A DNA stretch of 64,000 nucleotides from Taxillus chinensis. Lineage: Eukaryota > Streptophyta > Magnoliopsida > Santalales > Loranthaceae. Position 1 is the first letter of the stretch. Each line of letters opens with the position of its first letter. The position numbers and the translations under genes are program-made. The stretch covers positions 53,422,765 through 53,486,764 of the forward strand of contig CM042087.1 of NCBI GenBank assembly GCA_023512835.1. Reading direction: 5' to 3'. The notes below the pieces were generated by a model. That model was given only the letters and a program-made list of their open reading frames with translations. It made no database searches and was not told the DNA's origin. This document shows positions 47,502 to 57,640 of the stretch, in pieces.

Positions 47502-47959
47502 TAAGCCCATATAAAATGTAACAGACCATGTTTTCCTTTCTTTCTTTTATGAAACCTTTTGGTTATGTCATAAAAACCTTTTATTTAAACTCTCATTTAG
47601 AAAAGTCATATTTACATCCATCTAGTGTAGTTGTAGATCAAAATGATTCTTAAAGAGTCCTTCTTCGCCGCAGGAGAGAAGTTCTTCTTATAATCAATGC
47701 TTTCTTCTTATTTTGCCCAGGTTAAATACACTGTTACACTCAACAAAGAAGCCCAAGATTGAGAATCACTTTAGTAAGACCTCAAAATGGTTAACACCAA
47801 ATGATAAATGATGAAAATTGGAGACCAACGCACTTGACTGCACTCAATTCTAAGTTAAAATGAAGAAGTTATAACTAAAATAGTTTTGATTATGAAAAGT
47901 CAAATATGCCAAAAGATGGTCAATGCCCCTAGTCAAATGACCTGAAAATATGACTACGG

Positions 47960-48985
47960 GAAATTTTCCAAAGCATCAATTTAGGTGAATACGAGTCTCC
48001 TTAAATCATTCCCATAAGACATCTCATTTTGGCATTTTAGTCGAGGGCAAAAGAGTAATTAAAAGTTTAGATCTTCAACCCTGATCTTTGGGTCTTCGAG
48101 TCAGCTTTGGGTCTTCAAGTTAAAGCTTTGGGTCTTCGAATCAAATCTTCGGGTCTTCAAGTCAAATCTTTGGGTCTTCAAGTCAGCTTCAGATCTTCAA
48201 ATCAAATCTTCGGGTCTTCAAGTCAAAATCTACGGGTCTTCGGGTCAAATTTTCAGATCTTCATGTCAACTTTGAATCTTTGAGTTTTCTCCTGCTAGCA
48301 CCCCAAAACGATGCCGTTTTGCGATTTTTAAGCACTCATTATATTAAGTGCTGCTTTTTCTTGTAAATGAATTTCAATGGTCTAGGATGCATGTTTTAAA
48401 TAATGGACTCTCAGAAATAATGATTCAACGTCTTGGGACTTATTCCCACCTCGGAAATGCACATGTCACTGTTGGGACTTGCTCTTTCATGCTTGGAAAC
48501 ACGAAAAATTCATGCCAACATTCCTTCAACTTCCAAGATATCAATCTGTCTTAAGGCCTATAAATAGTATTATTCGCGTAGCAAAGTTAAAAAACAAGTT
48601 TGGACATGCATAATTCTAGAAAATTAAAAGCACATAGTAGTGTTCTTCAAAAAAGAAATTTTGGAAAATCAAAATTCAAAAGAAAATTCGTAAAAGACAA
48701 TATCATTCTAGAGAGCAAATTCTGTTACTTTTACTAGAAAATTAACATGACTTTTGCCACCATTTGCTAGGTGCTGTTCATACTTTGCTCAAGCTTTCCA
48801 CTAACGGAGCAAGATATTAACGGGACACTAGCAGGAGCATATTTCCAGGGTTTTCTTTCTTTTTTTCCCTTTATTTCTACATCTTCCTGTTTTTCTAAAT
48901 AAAACACTAAGATAAACTCTAAATCTTTTCTAAATAAAAAGACTCCGGTGGCCATGGAATTGAGCTTTATTGTGAGGGCCTTTCT
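47960..48985 (+). mobile_element. Gypsy LTR F, left part
   Basis: Non-coding LTR-like sequence (CGGGAAATTTTCCAAAGCA, AAGACATCTCATTTTGGC) with a minisatellite. It is separated from its right part (52962-53515) by the element at about 48986-52961. The exact start was not fixed. Confidence 0.5.
48075..48290. repeat. Minisatellite, GGGTCTTCAAGTCAAATCTTT-type unit
   Basis: About ten imperfect copies of a 20-22-bp unit combining GGGTCTTC with (A/G)AGTCAAATCTT (shown in parts). Confidence 0.85.
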
Positions 48986-49159
48986 TGAGGTATGAGTTAT
49001 GTTTTATGCATTTTATGTTTTTGCACCTGTATGGTTGGTGATCATGTCAGTGATCATGTTTTGTGTTTTGTTGTTGTGTGATGATTAAGCTTGGATTTTA
49101 CGATGTCTTTTGGGCATGTATTTTATTTTTAAGAACGAAAAGTCCTAAGGTGGGGAGGA
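48986..49159 (+). mobile_element. Short 3' internal remnant with polypurine tract
   Basis: Ends GAACGAAAAGTCCTAAGG then TGGGGAGGA directly before an LTR, the same tract as at 2171-2198 and (reverse complement) 63330-63350. Only this tail of the element's internal region remains. Confidence 0.65.
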
Positions 49160-49895
49160 TGTAAAAAAGCATATTTGAGTAGGACTGAGAGATAGCCATT
49201 CTAGGAGGCTGAAAACATCTAAATAGTAATGTGCTCGTCATTTTAAGCATTTTGGTTGTAGTGGAGTCCAATTTGGAATTTGAGACCCTAAAAGGCTAGT
49301 TGTATAATTTTGGGTGTTTATTAATTAAAGAATTAACAAAAAATATAAATAGGAGAAAAAGAAAGAGAGCTTTCACATTATGTTGTTGGTGCATTTGAGA
49401 GAAAGAGAAAGAGAGCTTAAAAGCTTCAAGCAATAGTGATTTGGGCAAGTAGAGCTCTTGAATCTCAAAGAATCATTCTAGGTAAGTGTTCCTACATTTC
49501 TTATTTTGATTTTGTTCTTAATATGCATGATTTTGGCATGATCTATGAGATTTAGCATGAACCCTAGGTTTTGAGGGAAAATTCAATTCTGGGTTGAATC
49601 TGGTGATTTAGTATAAGGTTAGTAGTTAAGATCTGACATATATCATTGTGAGTATATGTTTATGTGATTTGGGGGTTTTATAGAGTATATTCCATGAGGG
49701 TTAATAAGTCAACCATAATAATTCGTATCTAGATCTAGATAGATATATTACTATTGTTACCAAGTGATTTAGAAGTGCTCAGGACGCGTTTTGAGGTGTA
49801 TATTGTAGTTTGTTGAGTAAAAGTGTGGTTATAAGTGTCTAGGGTCGCTCGGTTAATTCCAGAGGAAGAACATGCTAAAACGACGATAAATAGTA

Positions 49896-50465
49896 TGTAA
49901 TGACCCGTGTTTTGGGATGTGAGGAGTTAGTTATAGTTTTGCCTTTTGAGGTAGCAATTGTTGGGTTTTAGGGAGTTTTCTTCCCCCACACAGTGGCTAG
50001 AACACCTTGTATTATGATGGGCAATCTTGAGGTAAGAGATGAGCCCAAGAGGGAACCTTTAGGGGGTGCACATGACAATGCATGTGACAATGGTTTGTCA
50101 CGGGCAATGAGGTTTTTGCATGGGAGCCTTCCAGAAGTTATTCTAAGTCTTGTGGCAAAATCTTAGGGCATTTGGAGCTTGCACGTGACAATGACCTTTG
50201 TCACGTGCAACCATGTTTTTGCACCATCACCTTGGTTTTGTTATTCTAATAATCTTTTCCCAAATGGACATGTTGGAATTATGGGTATTATATCATGTAT
50301 GGATGCAAGAAGGTTATAGCCTATTTAATCAAAACTACGTCATTTTGATGCTGGGGTTCACTTAATCAAAACTACGTCATTTTGATGTTGAGGTGTCTAT
50401 ATAAGGAGGAGGAGCCCTCCTTGTTTTAGGTTTTAGGGTTTCAGTTGTTAGCTACCGCAGCCGTC

Positions 50466-50512
<47 letters not shown>

Positions 50513-51577
50513 CAAGGAGAGCTCTTGGTTGTAGCAATTGGGGTGACTCGCGTGGGTGGACGGCATCTAACTGTTGGCCTTCAATGGCATGTTTTGTTTA
50601 ATTTTGACGTTGATTCCGGGGTATGGGAAACTCTCGGGATTTGTTGCGGGGTAGTGGCCTTAGAGGCCATTGGGATGTCTGTAGTTCGTTAGGCTTCGTT
50701 CCGCTGTAGGATCACATGGGAAACCTTGGGATTTCTGAGGGGGGGGAATATACTTGATACAATGATTGTTGATCCAGATGCATGCTATGTGTTTGATTAT
50801 ATGCCTGTGTGGCTGAGATGCATGCTATGTGTTTGATTATATGCCTGAGTGGTTGAGATGTTTGCTATGTGTTTGATTGTATGCCTGAGTAGCTGACATG
50901 TATGTTATATGTTTGATTGTATGCCTGTGTGGCTGAGATTGGAGCCTGTGTTGCTGGAGCCCGGTGGCTGTGGAAGCCCGTGACTGGTTATGGAGCCCGG
51001 TGGCTATGGAAGCCTGTGGCTGGTTATGGAGCCTGTGTGGCTGTGGTAATGGTTGTACCTGTTGATGTGGCTTGTTTGTGTATAAATGTTGATTATGACC
51101 TGTCTGTATAGTATTGCCACAACACTGCACTTGTGCACGTCAACATGTAGATGTTAGGAGCATGGGATGGGTTGGGGAGACATGATCCCTACTGAGCTGT
51201 GGTTGCTCACCCCTCCCGTTGTGTTTTGTTTACTTTTCAAGAACCTACAGGCGTTAGGCGGGAACACCAAGGTGGAAGACAGTTATGCTTTATCGCTTTG
51301 TTTAATATTATTTTGTGTTGTTATTCTTGGTTGGACCTTTATAACCCCAGTGGGGAGATATGGTAAGGGGAAATTTAATTGTAATACAGGCATGTTTGGT
51401 TTGTGAACGTTAATTGTGTTTCAAATCTAATAAAGCTAATTAAATTGCCTTGGTGTTTATCTGATGTGGAGGTTGTGACATCCTGTGTGGAGCCTTATAT
51501 CCTACCCCCTTATCCACCGCGTGGGTAAAGGGGAGTTACGAACCGGTTTCCTCGGATTAGAAATCTGAGGCGTGACA
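49896..51577 (+). mobile_element. Nested solo LTR, 1682 bp, TSD TAGTA/TAATA
   Basis: Starts TGTAATGACCCG, ends GAGGCGTGACA. Flanks TAGTA (49891-49895) and TAATA (51578-51582) differ at one base, and removing the insert restores the host LTR's conserved block. It contains a (GA)n tract at about 50468-50511, inverted CACGTGACAA/TTGTCACGTG motifs (50190-50210) and TATATGCCTGTGTGGCTGAG-like repeats (50790-50940). ORFs inside are not genes. Confidence 0.88.
50468..50511. repeat. (GA)n tract in the solo LTR
   Basis: Uninterrupted GA repeat in sense orientation, corresponding in position to the CT tracts of LTRs A and B. Confidence 0.95.
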
Positions 51578-51599
51578 TAATACCCTTGGCGAACTATTG

Positions 51600-51810
51600 G
51601 GTTGGCGACGTGCTAAGGGTCGAAGGTCAGAGCTTCGGGTCAAACCTTCGAGTTAGATCTTCGGCTCAAACGTTTGAGTTTGAGCTTTGGGTCAAACCTT
51701 TGAGTTAGAGCTTCAGGTCAAACCTTTGAGTTAAAGCTTTGAGTCATAGCTTTAGGTCAAACCTTCGAGTCAAAGCTTCGGGTTAGAGCTTTGAGTCAGC
51801 ATTTCTGAAG
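51600..51810. repeat. Minisatellite in LTR 49160-52961
   Basis: Imperfect copies of GAGCTTCGGGTCAAACCTTT and CGAGTTAGA-type units. Confidence 0.85.
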
Positions 51811-52961
51811 TACACTTTCACAGGACTATTTATATTGTAAACCTTAACCTTTATACCTCTCCATATTTAAGGAAATTTACTTAAGTTACAACGTAAATAA
51901 GAAAATATCTCCCCTTTTGGATTCAAAGAAAAATATTAGAAAATTAAATTCTCACTTCTTCAAAATATAAAGAATGGAAATTAATATTGAATCTCGGAAA
52001 AATCTAGTTTTTGGTTTGAGGTGACTACTTGGAAAGTGGGTTTAGACCTATTAGAAACATCCCCAAAAATCAAGTTATCTTAGTTATGATATGAGGAATC
52101 GTTTGTGAGACTTTTTATTTCAAGAAAAAACCTTCTACGAAAATCCTCTTCTTTGGTCAAGGCCTAAGGATAGATTTGTGGAGACTGGCCTCTGTTATAG
52201 ATAGGGTGTTGTGAAACCCTAATGTCATACTCCCTATGTGCCATACTTGTGCTGATTTATTAATTTAAGGATTTGGGCCTTGGACTTTGTGACTTGTTTG
52301 TGTATTCTCACCGTGATGCATATGTTGTGCTATGTGTTTGACGTAACAGGCTGAGGCCTGGGTTGAGCTATTGAGCTCGTGGTGTTAGGGATGAGTGCCC
52401 TAAGGTGGGATCCTATTGAGGATCATTGACAAGTTGTCCTGTTGTGGATACACTGGGTCCTAATGTTTGTTTGCAGGCTGAATCCTAATGATTTTGCTCA
52501 CTACACTGTGCACGAGTACACTGAGCATGTAGTATAAACTTATTTGTATTGTATAATAGAGTGATGTGGAGTTATGGGGTCATTTACTGAGGTTGTAGCT
52601 CATCCCTACTTTGTAATTTACCCTTGTTGTCCCTACATGACCATTACTCTAATGTATGATATAGTACTATATTATGTATTGCTTTTGTGTGATATCCTGG
52701 ACATGGGTCCATGGACAGTTGTATTTGCACACTGTTTGTGATGTATTATATGTATAACCGTTTGACATATTGTATCCATGATAATGTAAGGGAAAGTATA
52801 GGATTACCATTAAGGTATGACTATACAGATTTACATGATTGAGATAACACTCGTGGTGTAATCTCTATTGATTATTGTTACCAACCCCTTGGCCCTTCGG
52901 GTGTGGGCAATGAGAAGTTACGTTCTTGGTTTTGGGTTCCTCAGAATTCGGGGGTGTGACA

Positions 52962-53515
52962 TCCATGCTCATATCTTTGTCACCCGAGCCAATATCGACT
53001 AGCAATGGATTCAAGTTTCATGTCATGCTCTTCGTGCTACCAAGTTTTCTTTTTGTTTTCCTAGATAAAACAATAAGATTAAACATAAATATATTTCTAT
53101 AGAAGAAAAAGGCCTTGGCAATCATGGGATCAAGCTCCACGCTCATATCCTAGCCGTTCGGGCCTATATCAATTGTGGCAATGATCTTTTCATTTACTTA
53201 AACTCTATTTTACTTCATAGTGTGTTAAAAGTCCTTTTTTTCTTCTTTGCCACAAGGGATCAATTCCCACACCCGATTATTCTAAATAAAACCACCTCTC
53301 ATTTCAAAAAACAAAACAAAAGAGAACTTAAAACAAGCAAACACCCCTAAATAAAGGCTAAATACCAATTTTGGGCATTGTGGGGGTGAGAAAGTACTTA
53401 TCCCTTCCTTATACGTAACCGACTCCCGAACCTATATTCTTTGGAATTGTAGACCCTCCTAGGTGGCCAAACACACCTCTATTTCGCTTAGTGGTGACTC
53501 ATTCTTTTTTCTTCT
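52962..53515 (+). mobile_element. Gypsy LTR F, right part
   Basis: Contains ATACGTAACCGACTCCCGAA, CCTAGGTGGCCAAACAC and TAGTGGTGACTC, a succession I associate with the 3' end of plant Gypsy (Athila/Tat-type) LTRs. The internal part of that element does not follow. Confidence 0.55.
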
Positions 53516-53619
53516 CTTATTTTGGTTTTGTGCGAGCTATAAGAATGAAGGCTCAATGACCAAATCTTCATCTAAAAGAGTATCTTGCATCAGTCACGAG
53601 CCCAAATGACACTGGGCAA

Positions 53620-53990
53620 TGACACCTTCATATTGACTAAAACCTTTACAAGTCTAACTTTTGTTTGATAGTGCTGTTTAAATCACTTTTAGTTTTAAAA
53701 CCCATTTACACCTGATTCTTTTATGTTTTTAGGAAATTCGATAAACTCCCAGACCTTATTAAAGTTCGTAGATTGTATTTTATCATTCATATCATCAATC
53801 CATTTAGTAAAATCATTAATATTAATGTCTTTCGAGTATATAATCGGATCATCAATGTTTCCAATATCATACTCAAATTCTTGTAAATACACCATATATC
53901 ATTTGGAATAACATATCTCCTATTTCTATGAGATCTTCTTAATTATACTTCCTGTGGAATATCCACAACAGGTTCATCAGTTATAATTTC
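53620..53990 (-). pseudogene. Copia pol fragment (N-terminal RT region)
   Basis: Minus strand 53895-53695 reads DFTKWIDDMNDKIQSTNFNK then VWEFIEFPKNI, the conserved start of Copia RT. Below it KGFSQYEGV remains visible near 53615 in another frame. It is collinear with, and just N-terminal to, the fragment at 44335-47760, so both may be halves of one element split by LTR F. Confidence 0.8.
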
Positions 53991-54219
53991 TGTTGTTCTC
54001 ATGGTCTTTTGGTTGTCATTGTTGTCAACCATATGCTACGAATGGTAGACCGCTGGTCGAAGATCGATCTGAGTTGGATAACTTCATAGAATGATCTCTT
54101 AAAGTGAGCTCATAGAGGGAGTCTATCATGTACTGATAGAGTCGAAGATCCAGAGACTCGTAGACTCGTAAACCCATAAGGTCGAAGATCAGATGACTTG
54201 AAAATTTGTAGAGTCAAAG

Positions 54220-57200
54220 ATCAGTGTGATTACATTAGCACTTACAGACTCTGAATATGCAAAGGTGATGGACTGTAGAGTAGCTAAGGAGCTATGGGAT
54301 AGACTAAAAAGTGTCTATCAAGGTGATGACATACTAAAAGAAACCAGGCTGCAATTATACACTCAAAAGTATGAAGCCCTCAAGATGGGGGAGCAGGAGA
54401 GTGTACAGGAGTTCTTTGTACGCTTAACAGAGATTATCAATGACATGAGCAGTCATGGTAAAAATAAGAAGAACTTCGCAATTGTAAAGAAGGTGCTAAA
54501 AGTCCTACTGACATGTAGAATTTATGTATTATGTTTATGTATATCTCCCATTTTGTATCTCTATTTATGCTTAAGTGTGTGTTTTTGGTATTATTTTAGG
54601 ATGTATTATGCTTGTGTAGTTTTTTGTGTGTTTTGCTTTGTTTTGTAGCTTTTTCTAGGAAACAGGAGCTAAGGAATTCAAAGCAAGGATGAGCATGGTA
54701 CCCAGAGAGGTCAGGGAGCAAGTATGAAGCACTTTCATCATGCACGTGTCCAGTGCATGTGACAAGGTTGGACACGTGCAAACTTATTCATGAAGAGAAC
54801 AATATTTCAAGCACCTTTAGTTCTTGTACGAGTGGCAAAATCACATGCACGTGCCCACTACTAGACACGTGCGCAAGGAGAATTGTAGGAAAATGATATT
54901 TGAAACAACTTTTGTTCTTGCACGTGTTGGAAAATATGTGTTTTTGAGAGAGAACCGCCCCCATTCTCATCTTCCAAATTCAGAACAAGCAAGAACAATC
55001 AGGAAACAAATTCCAAAATTAATATGTGGAACAACAAAGCTAACCTATTCCCAAGTATTATCATCCCATTTTGATTTTGGCTTTTATATTTCTTGTTATT
55101 ATCTCCCATTTTGTATCTTTATTTATGTTTGAGTGTGTATTTTTGGTATTATTTTAGGATGTATTATGCTTGTGTAGTTTTTTGTGTGTTTTGCTTTATT
55201 TTGTAGCTTTTTCTAGAAAATAAGAGCTAAGGAATTCAAAGCAAGAATGAGCATAGTACCCAGAGAGGTCAGGGAGCAAGTATAAAGCACTTTCATCATG
55301 CACGTGTCCAGTGCACGTGACGAGGTTGGACACGTGCAAGCTTATTCATGAAGAGAACAATATTTCAAACACCTTTAGTTCTTGCACGAGTGCCAAAATC
55401 ACATGCACGTGTCCACTACTGGACACGTGCGCAAGGACAATTGTAAGAAATGATATTTGAAGCAACTTGTGTTCTTGCACGTGTTGGAAAATATGTGTTT
55501 ATCATCGTCAAATTTAGTGGACACGTGCACCCCTATTCTGCTCCAAAACGACACTGTTTAACTTAAGTATGACTTGGTGATTTTAATGAAGGTTATTTTG
55601 GGGATTACATATGTAATGGCCGCCTTAGGCTAAATTGGTGGATATCTATAAATAAAGGAGGAAGGTAAACGTCTAAAGGAAGCTGGAAAACCCTAGAGAA
55701 AAGGGAGACACTGGTAGAGGAACCCTAGAGGTGTTTTTGGCCCAGAGAAAGAGAGAAGATCCTCCATAGCTCACCTGCAACACCATATCAGAGAGGAGGA
55801 GTGTTAAACAATCATTCATTCAGAATCAGGGATTGTGATAGTCCTAGTTCGTGTGGGTGATTCAGTGGGAGATTTTATGCCATCAACAAAAGAGAGAAGA
55901 GCGTGGTTTTCAAGAGTGGGACGCCACTGGATAATTCTACACCTTCTAAGTTAGGTTTTTATGTATTTATGCATAAATTGTTGTTATTATGGAATTGTGT
56001 AATTTAAGTTCTGAACTCTATGTGTTTGATTAAATGTTTGAATGAAATCTTCATGTGTTGTGGTTTATAAAACTGCCTATGGATTTTATTACCACAATAA
56101 ATGCATATAGAGTGAGCTAAGCCTATATGAATTTACAAACATAACGAGTTACTAGGTTTTTGGGTTTGATTTACATAGACCAAATGGGATCAAATCATAA
56201 TTAGTAAATTCTCCTGGACCAAAGATAATTGAATAATGTGATATGATGAATTTTGAATATTTGAGAAGATAAATTGAAAGATGAATTTAGGTGAACTAAT
56301 TTTAAGAAATCTTAAAGCTTAACTGAAATCTCCAACTCTCCAGAATTTCTCTTTTTTATCTTAGTTTAGGTTTTTATTTTATTTTGATTATTTTATTTTA
56401 TTTTATGTATCAATTATTAATCTGATTTCTCTAGACAAAACTAGGTTTATAAGTTTTAGTGCTTGCTGCAATAGATTCCTTTGTGCATCTCTATGGGAAT
56501 TACCCTAATTTAATTATCACACTACAAGTAGTTAGGATCTTATAAATTATATTTTGATAGCATGAGGCAACTAAACGCTTTGTCACCTACCCAAGAGATT
56601 CATCCCAAGGGTAGAAGTACTAGAAAACAGCCGAGACCTGGAGATAATGTCATTGCAGGAGTTACAGTGTAGTCTGACTGCATTCAAAATGAAGCTGCAC
56701 TCTTATGAAAAGCCATCTACATCAACATCCTAGCCTACAGCCAAGGAATCAAAAGAAGTAGCCTTCAAGGCTATAAAGAAATTAAAAATAAAGAAAGAAG
56801 CTGAGTCCTTAGAAGAACAAGAGGACAAAGGATGGTGAAAAAGGTAAAGATGAGGTTGTTGCCTACTTTACCAGAAAATTCAGAAGAGGTGGAGTAGGAA
56901 AGCAAACTGACGGAAAAGAGAAAAAAGAACTTTCCCTCAGATGTTTTAAATGTGAAAAGCGTGGGTACTTTGCATCTCAATACAAGGTAAAAGCTAATGA
57001 CTTGGATGATGAGGCCTTAGATGAAGAGGATACAAAATGGAAGAAGACATCATACCGAAAAAGCACTTCCATAAGGAGACCAGCAGCTCCACAGAAAAAG
57101 AAGGGCTCACACAAGAACTATATGAACCAAATTCCTGAATCTGATGATGAAGATGAATGCTCATCAAATTATGCCTTTGTTGCCAAGATAAAGGTGGACA

Positions 57201-57250
57201 ATGGCAGCACTGCCTCCGAAGCGGAAGAGGCAGTAGAAGAAGAAGAATAA
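54220..57250 (+). pseudogene. Copia gag with degenerate zinc knuckle
   Basis: The gag core (54226-54508: LALTDSEYAKVMDCRVAKEL, WDRLKSVYQGDD, VQEFFVRLTEIINDM) is interrupted by a solo LTR and resumes at 56586 with KRFIPRVEVLENSRDL. A retroviral-type zinc knuckle lies at 56942-56986 (CFKCEKRGYFASQY), where the family's His and last Cys are both Tyr. Acidic sequence follows (ESDDEDE, EEAVEEEE) up to 57250. Stops and frameshifts occur between the parts. Confidence 0.88.
54509..56585. mobile_element. Solo LTR (2077 bp) in Copia gag, TSD CCTAC
   Basis: Starts TGACATGTAG, ends CGCTTTGTCA; CCTAC flanks it at 54504-54508 and 56586-56590, and the gag frame resumes directly if it is removed. About 0.56 kb (54540-55100) is duplicated in tandem at about 55100-55640, including TGTATTATGCTTGTGTAGTT. 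It carries about twelve CACGTG hexamers. Orientation could not be settled. Confidence 0.9.
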
Positions 57251-57256
57251 ATAGAT

Positions 57257-57640
57257 TTGGAGGAGGAGCTCGAGCTTGCAATAGAGGAGATCCGTATGAG
57301 AGGGCGTAGGATCAAGCAGCTCAAAGGAGAGCTCAAGCAAGCCAAGGAAGAGCTTGTAAAAGTTAGCGGAGAGAAGGACAAGATGCTGGAAGACTCAAAG
57401 AAGTTTTGTGAGGAAATTGTCAGCATAAAGCTCAAACTAGAGGAGCAAATTAAGATATGTGATGACATTACCACAAAACTCACCACCAAAGACACCACAA
57501 TCCAACGGCTTAAAGAAGAACTGGTAGGCCTTCGAAAGAAGATCTCAAAAGACAAGGCCACTCAAGCCTCTACTTCTAAATGCATCCAAATCACATCTCT
57601 CACTATACCACAGTTGCTCGAAAACCGGGGCACATCGTAG
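57257..57640 (+). pseudogene. Coiled-coil segment of the Copia polyprotein
   Basis: MEEELELAIEEIRMRGRRIK onward is rich in Glu, Lys and Leu heptads for about 110 residues (KQAKEELVKVSGEKDKMLED, KLKLEEQIKICDDI). In intact elements of this type it lies between gag and protease. A stop separates it from the gag frame. Confidence 0.75.

Larger units (their letters stand above)
44335..47760 (-). pseudogene. Copia pol fragment (RT to RNase H), twice interrupted
   Basis: Read on the minus strand from 47760 down. ESIDYKKNFSPAAKKDSLRI is the RT start region (47690 region). WYLKFHDTITSFGFKENTID is at 47080-47020, VLYVDDLLIASNN at about 46990, and KNFEMKDMEETSFVI across the insertion site near 46890/45030. 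RNase H-side blocks NLEVVSYSDINLGGCVDNNK and STFGYILTRK lie at 44700-44590. Many stops are present. It is split by the LTR element at 45035-46880 and by the MITE at 47111-47501; the pol reading resumes across both, so they inserted into an existing Copia copy. Confidence 0.85.
49160..52961 (+). mobile_element. 3' LTR of the same family, carrying a nested solo LTR
   Basis: Starts TGTAAAAAAGC at 49160 and ends GGGGGTGTGACA at 52961. After removing the solo LTR and one TSD copy (49896-51582) it is about 2.1 kb. Its halves contain the conserved AAAACGACGATAAATAGTA and CCCTTGGCGAA blocks that are contiguous in LTRs A and B. Confidence 0.85.

Noticed and set aside
57169..57561. Minus-strand 130-codon ORF rich in Ser and Leu
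   Set aside because: Antisense of the Glu/Lys/Leu coiled-coil segment of Copia, whose codons give Ser and Leu on the other strand.
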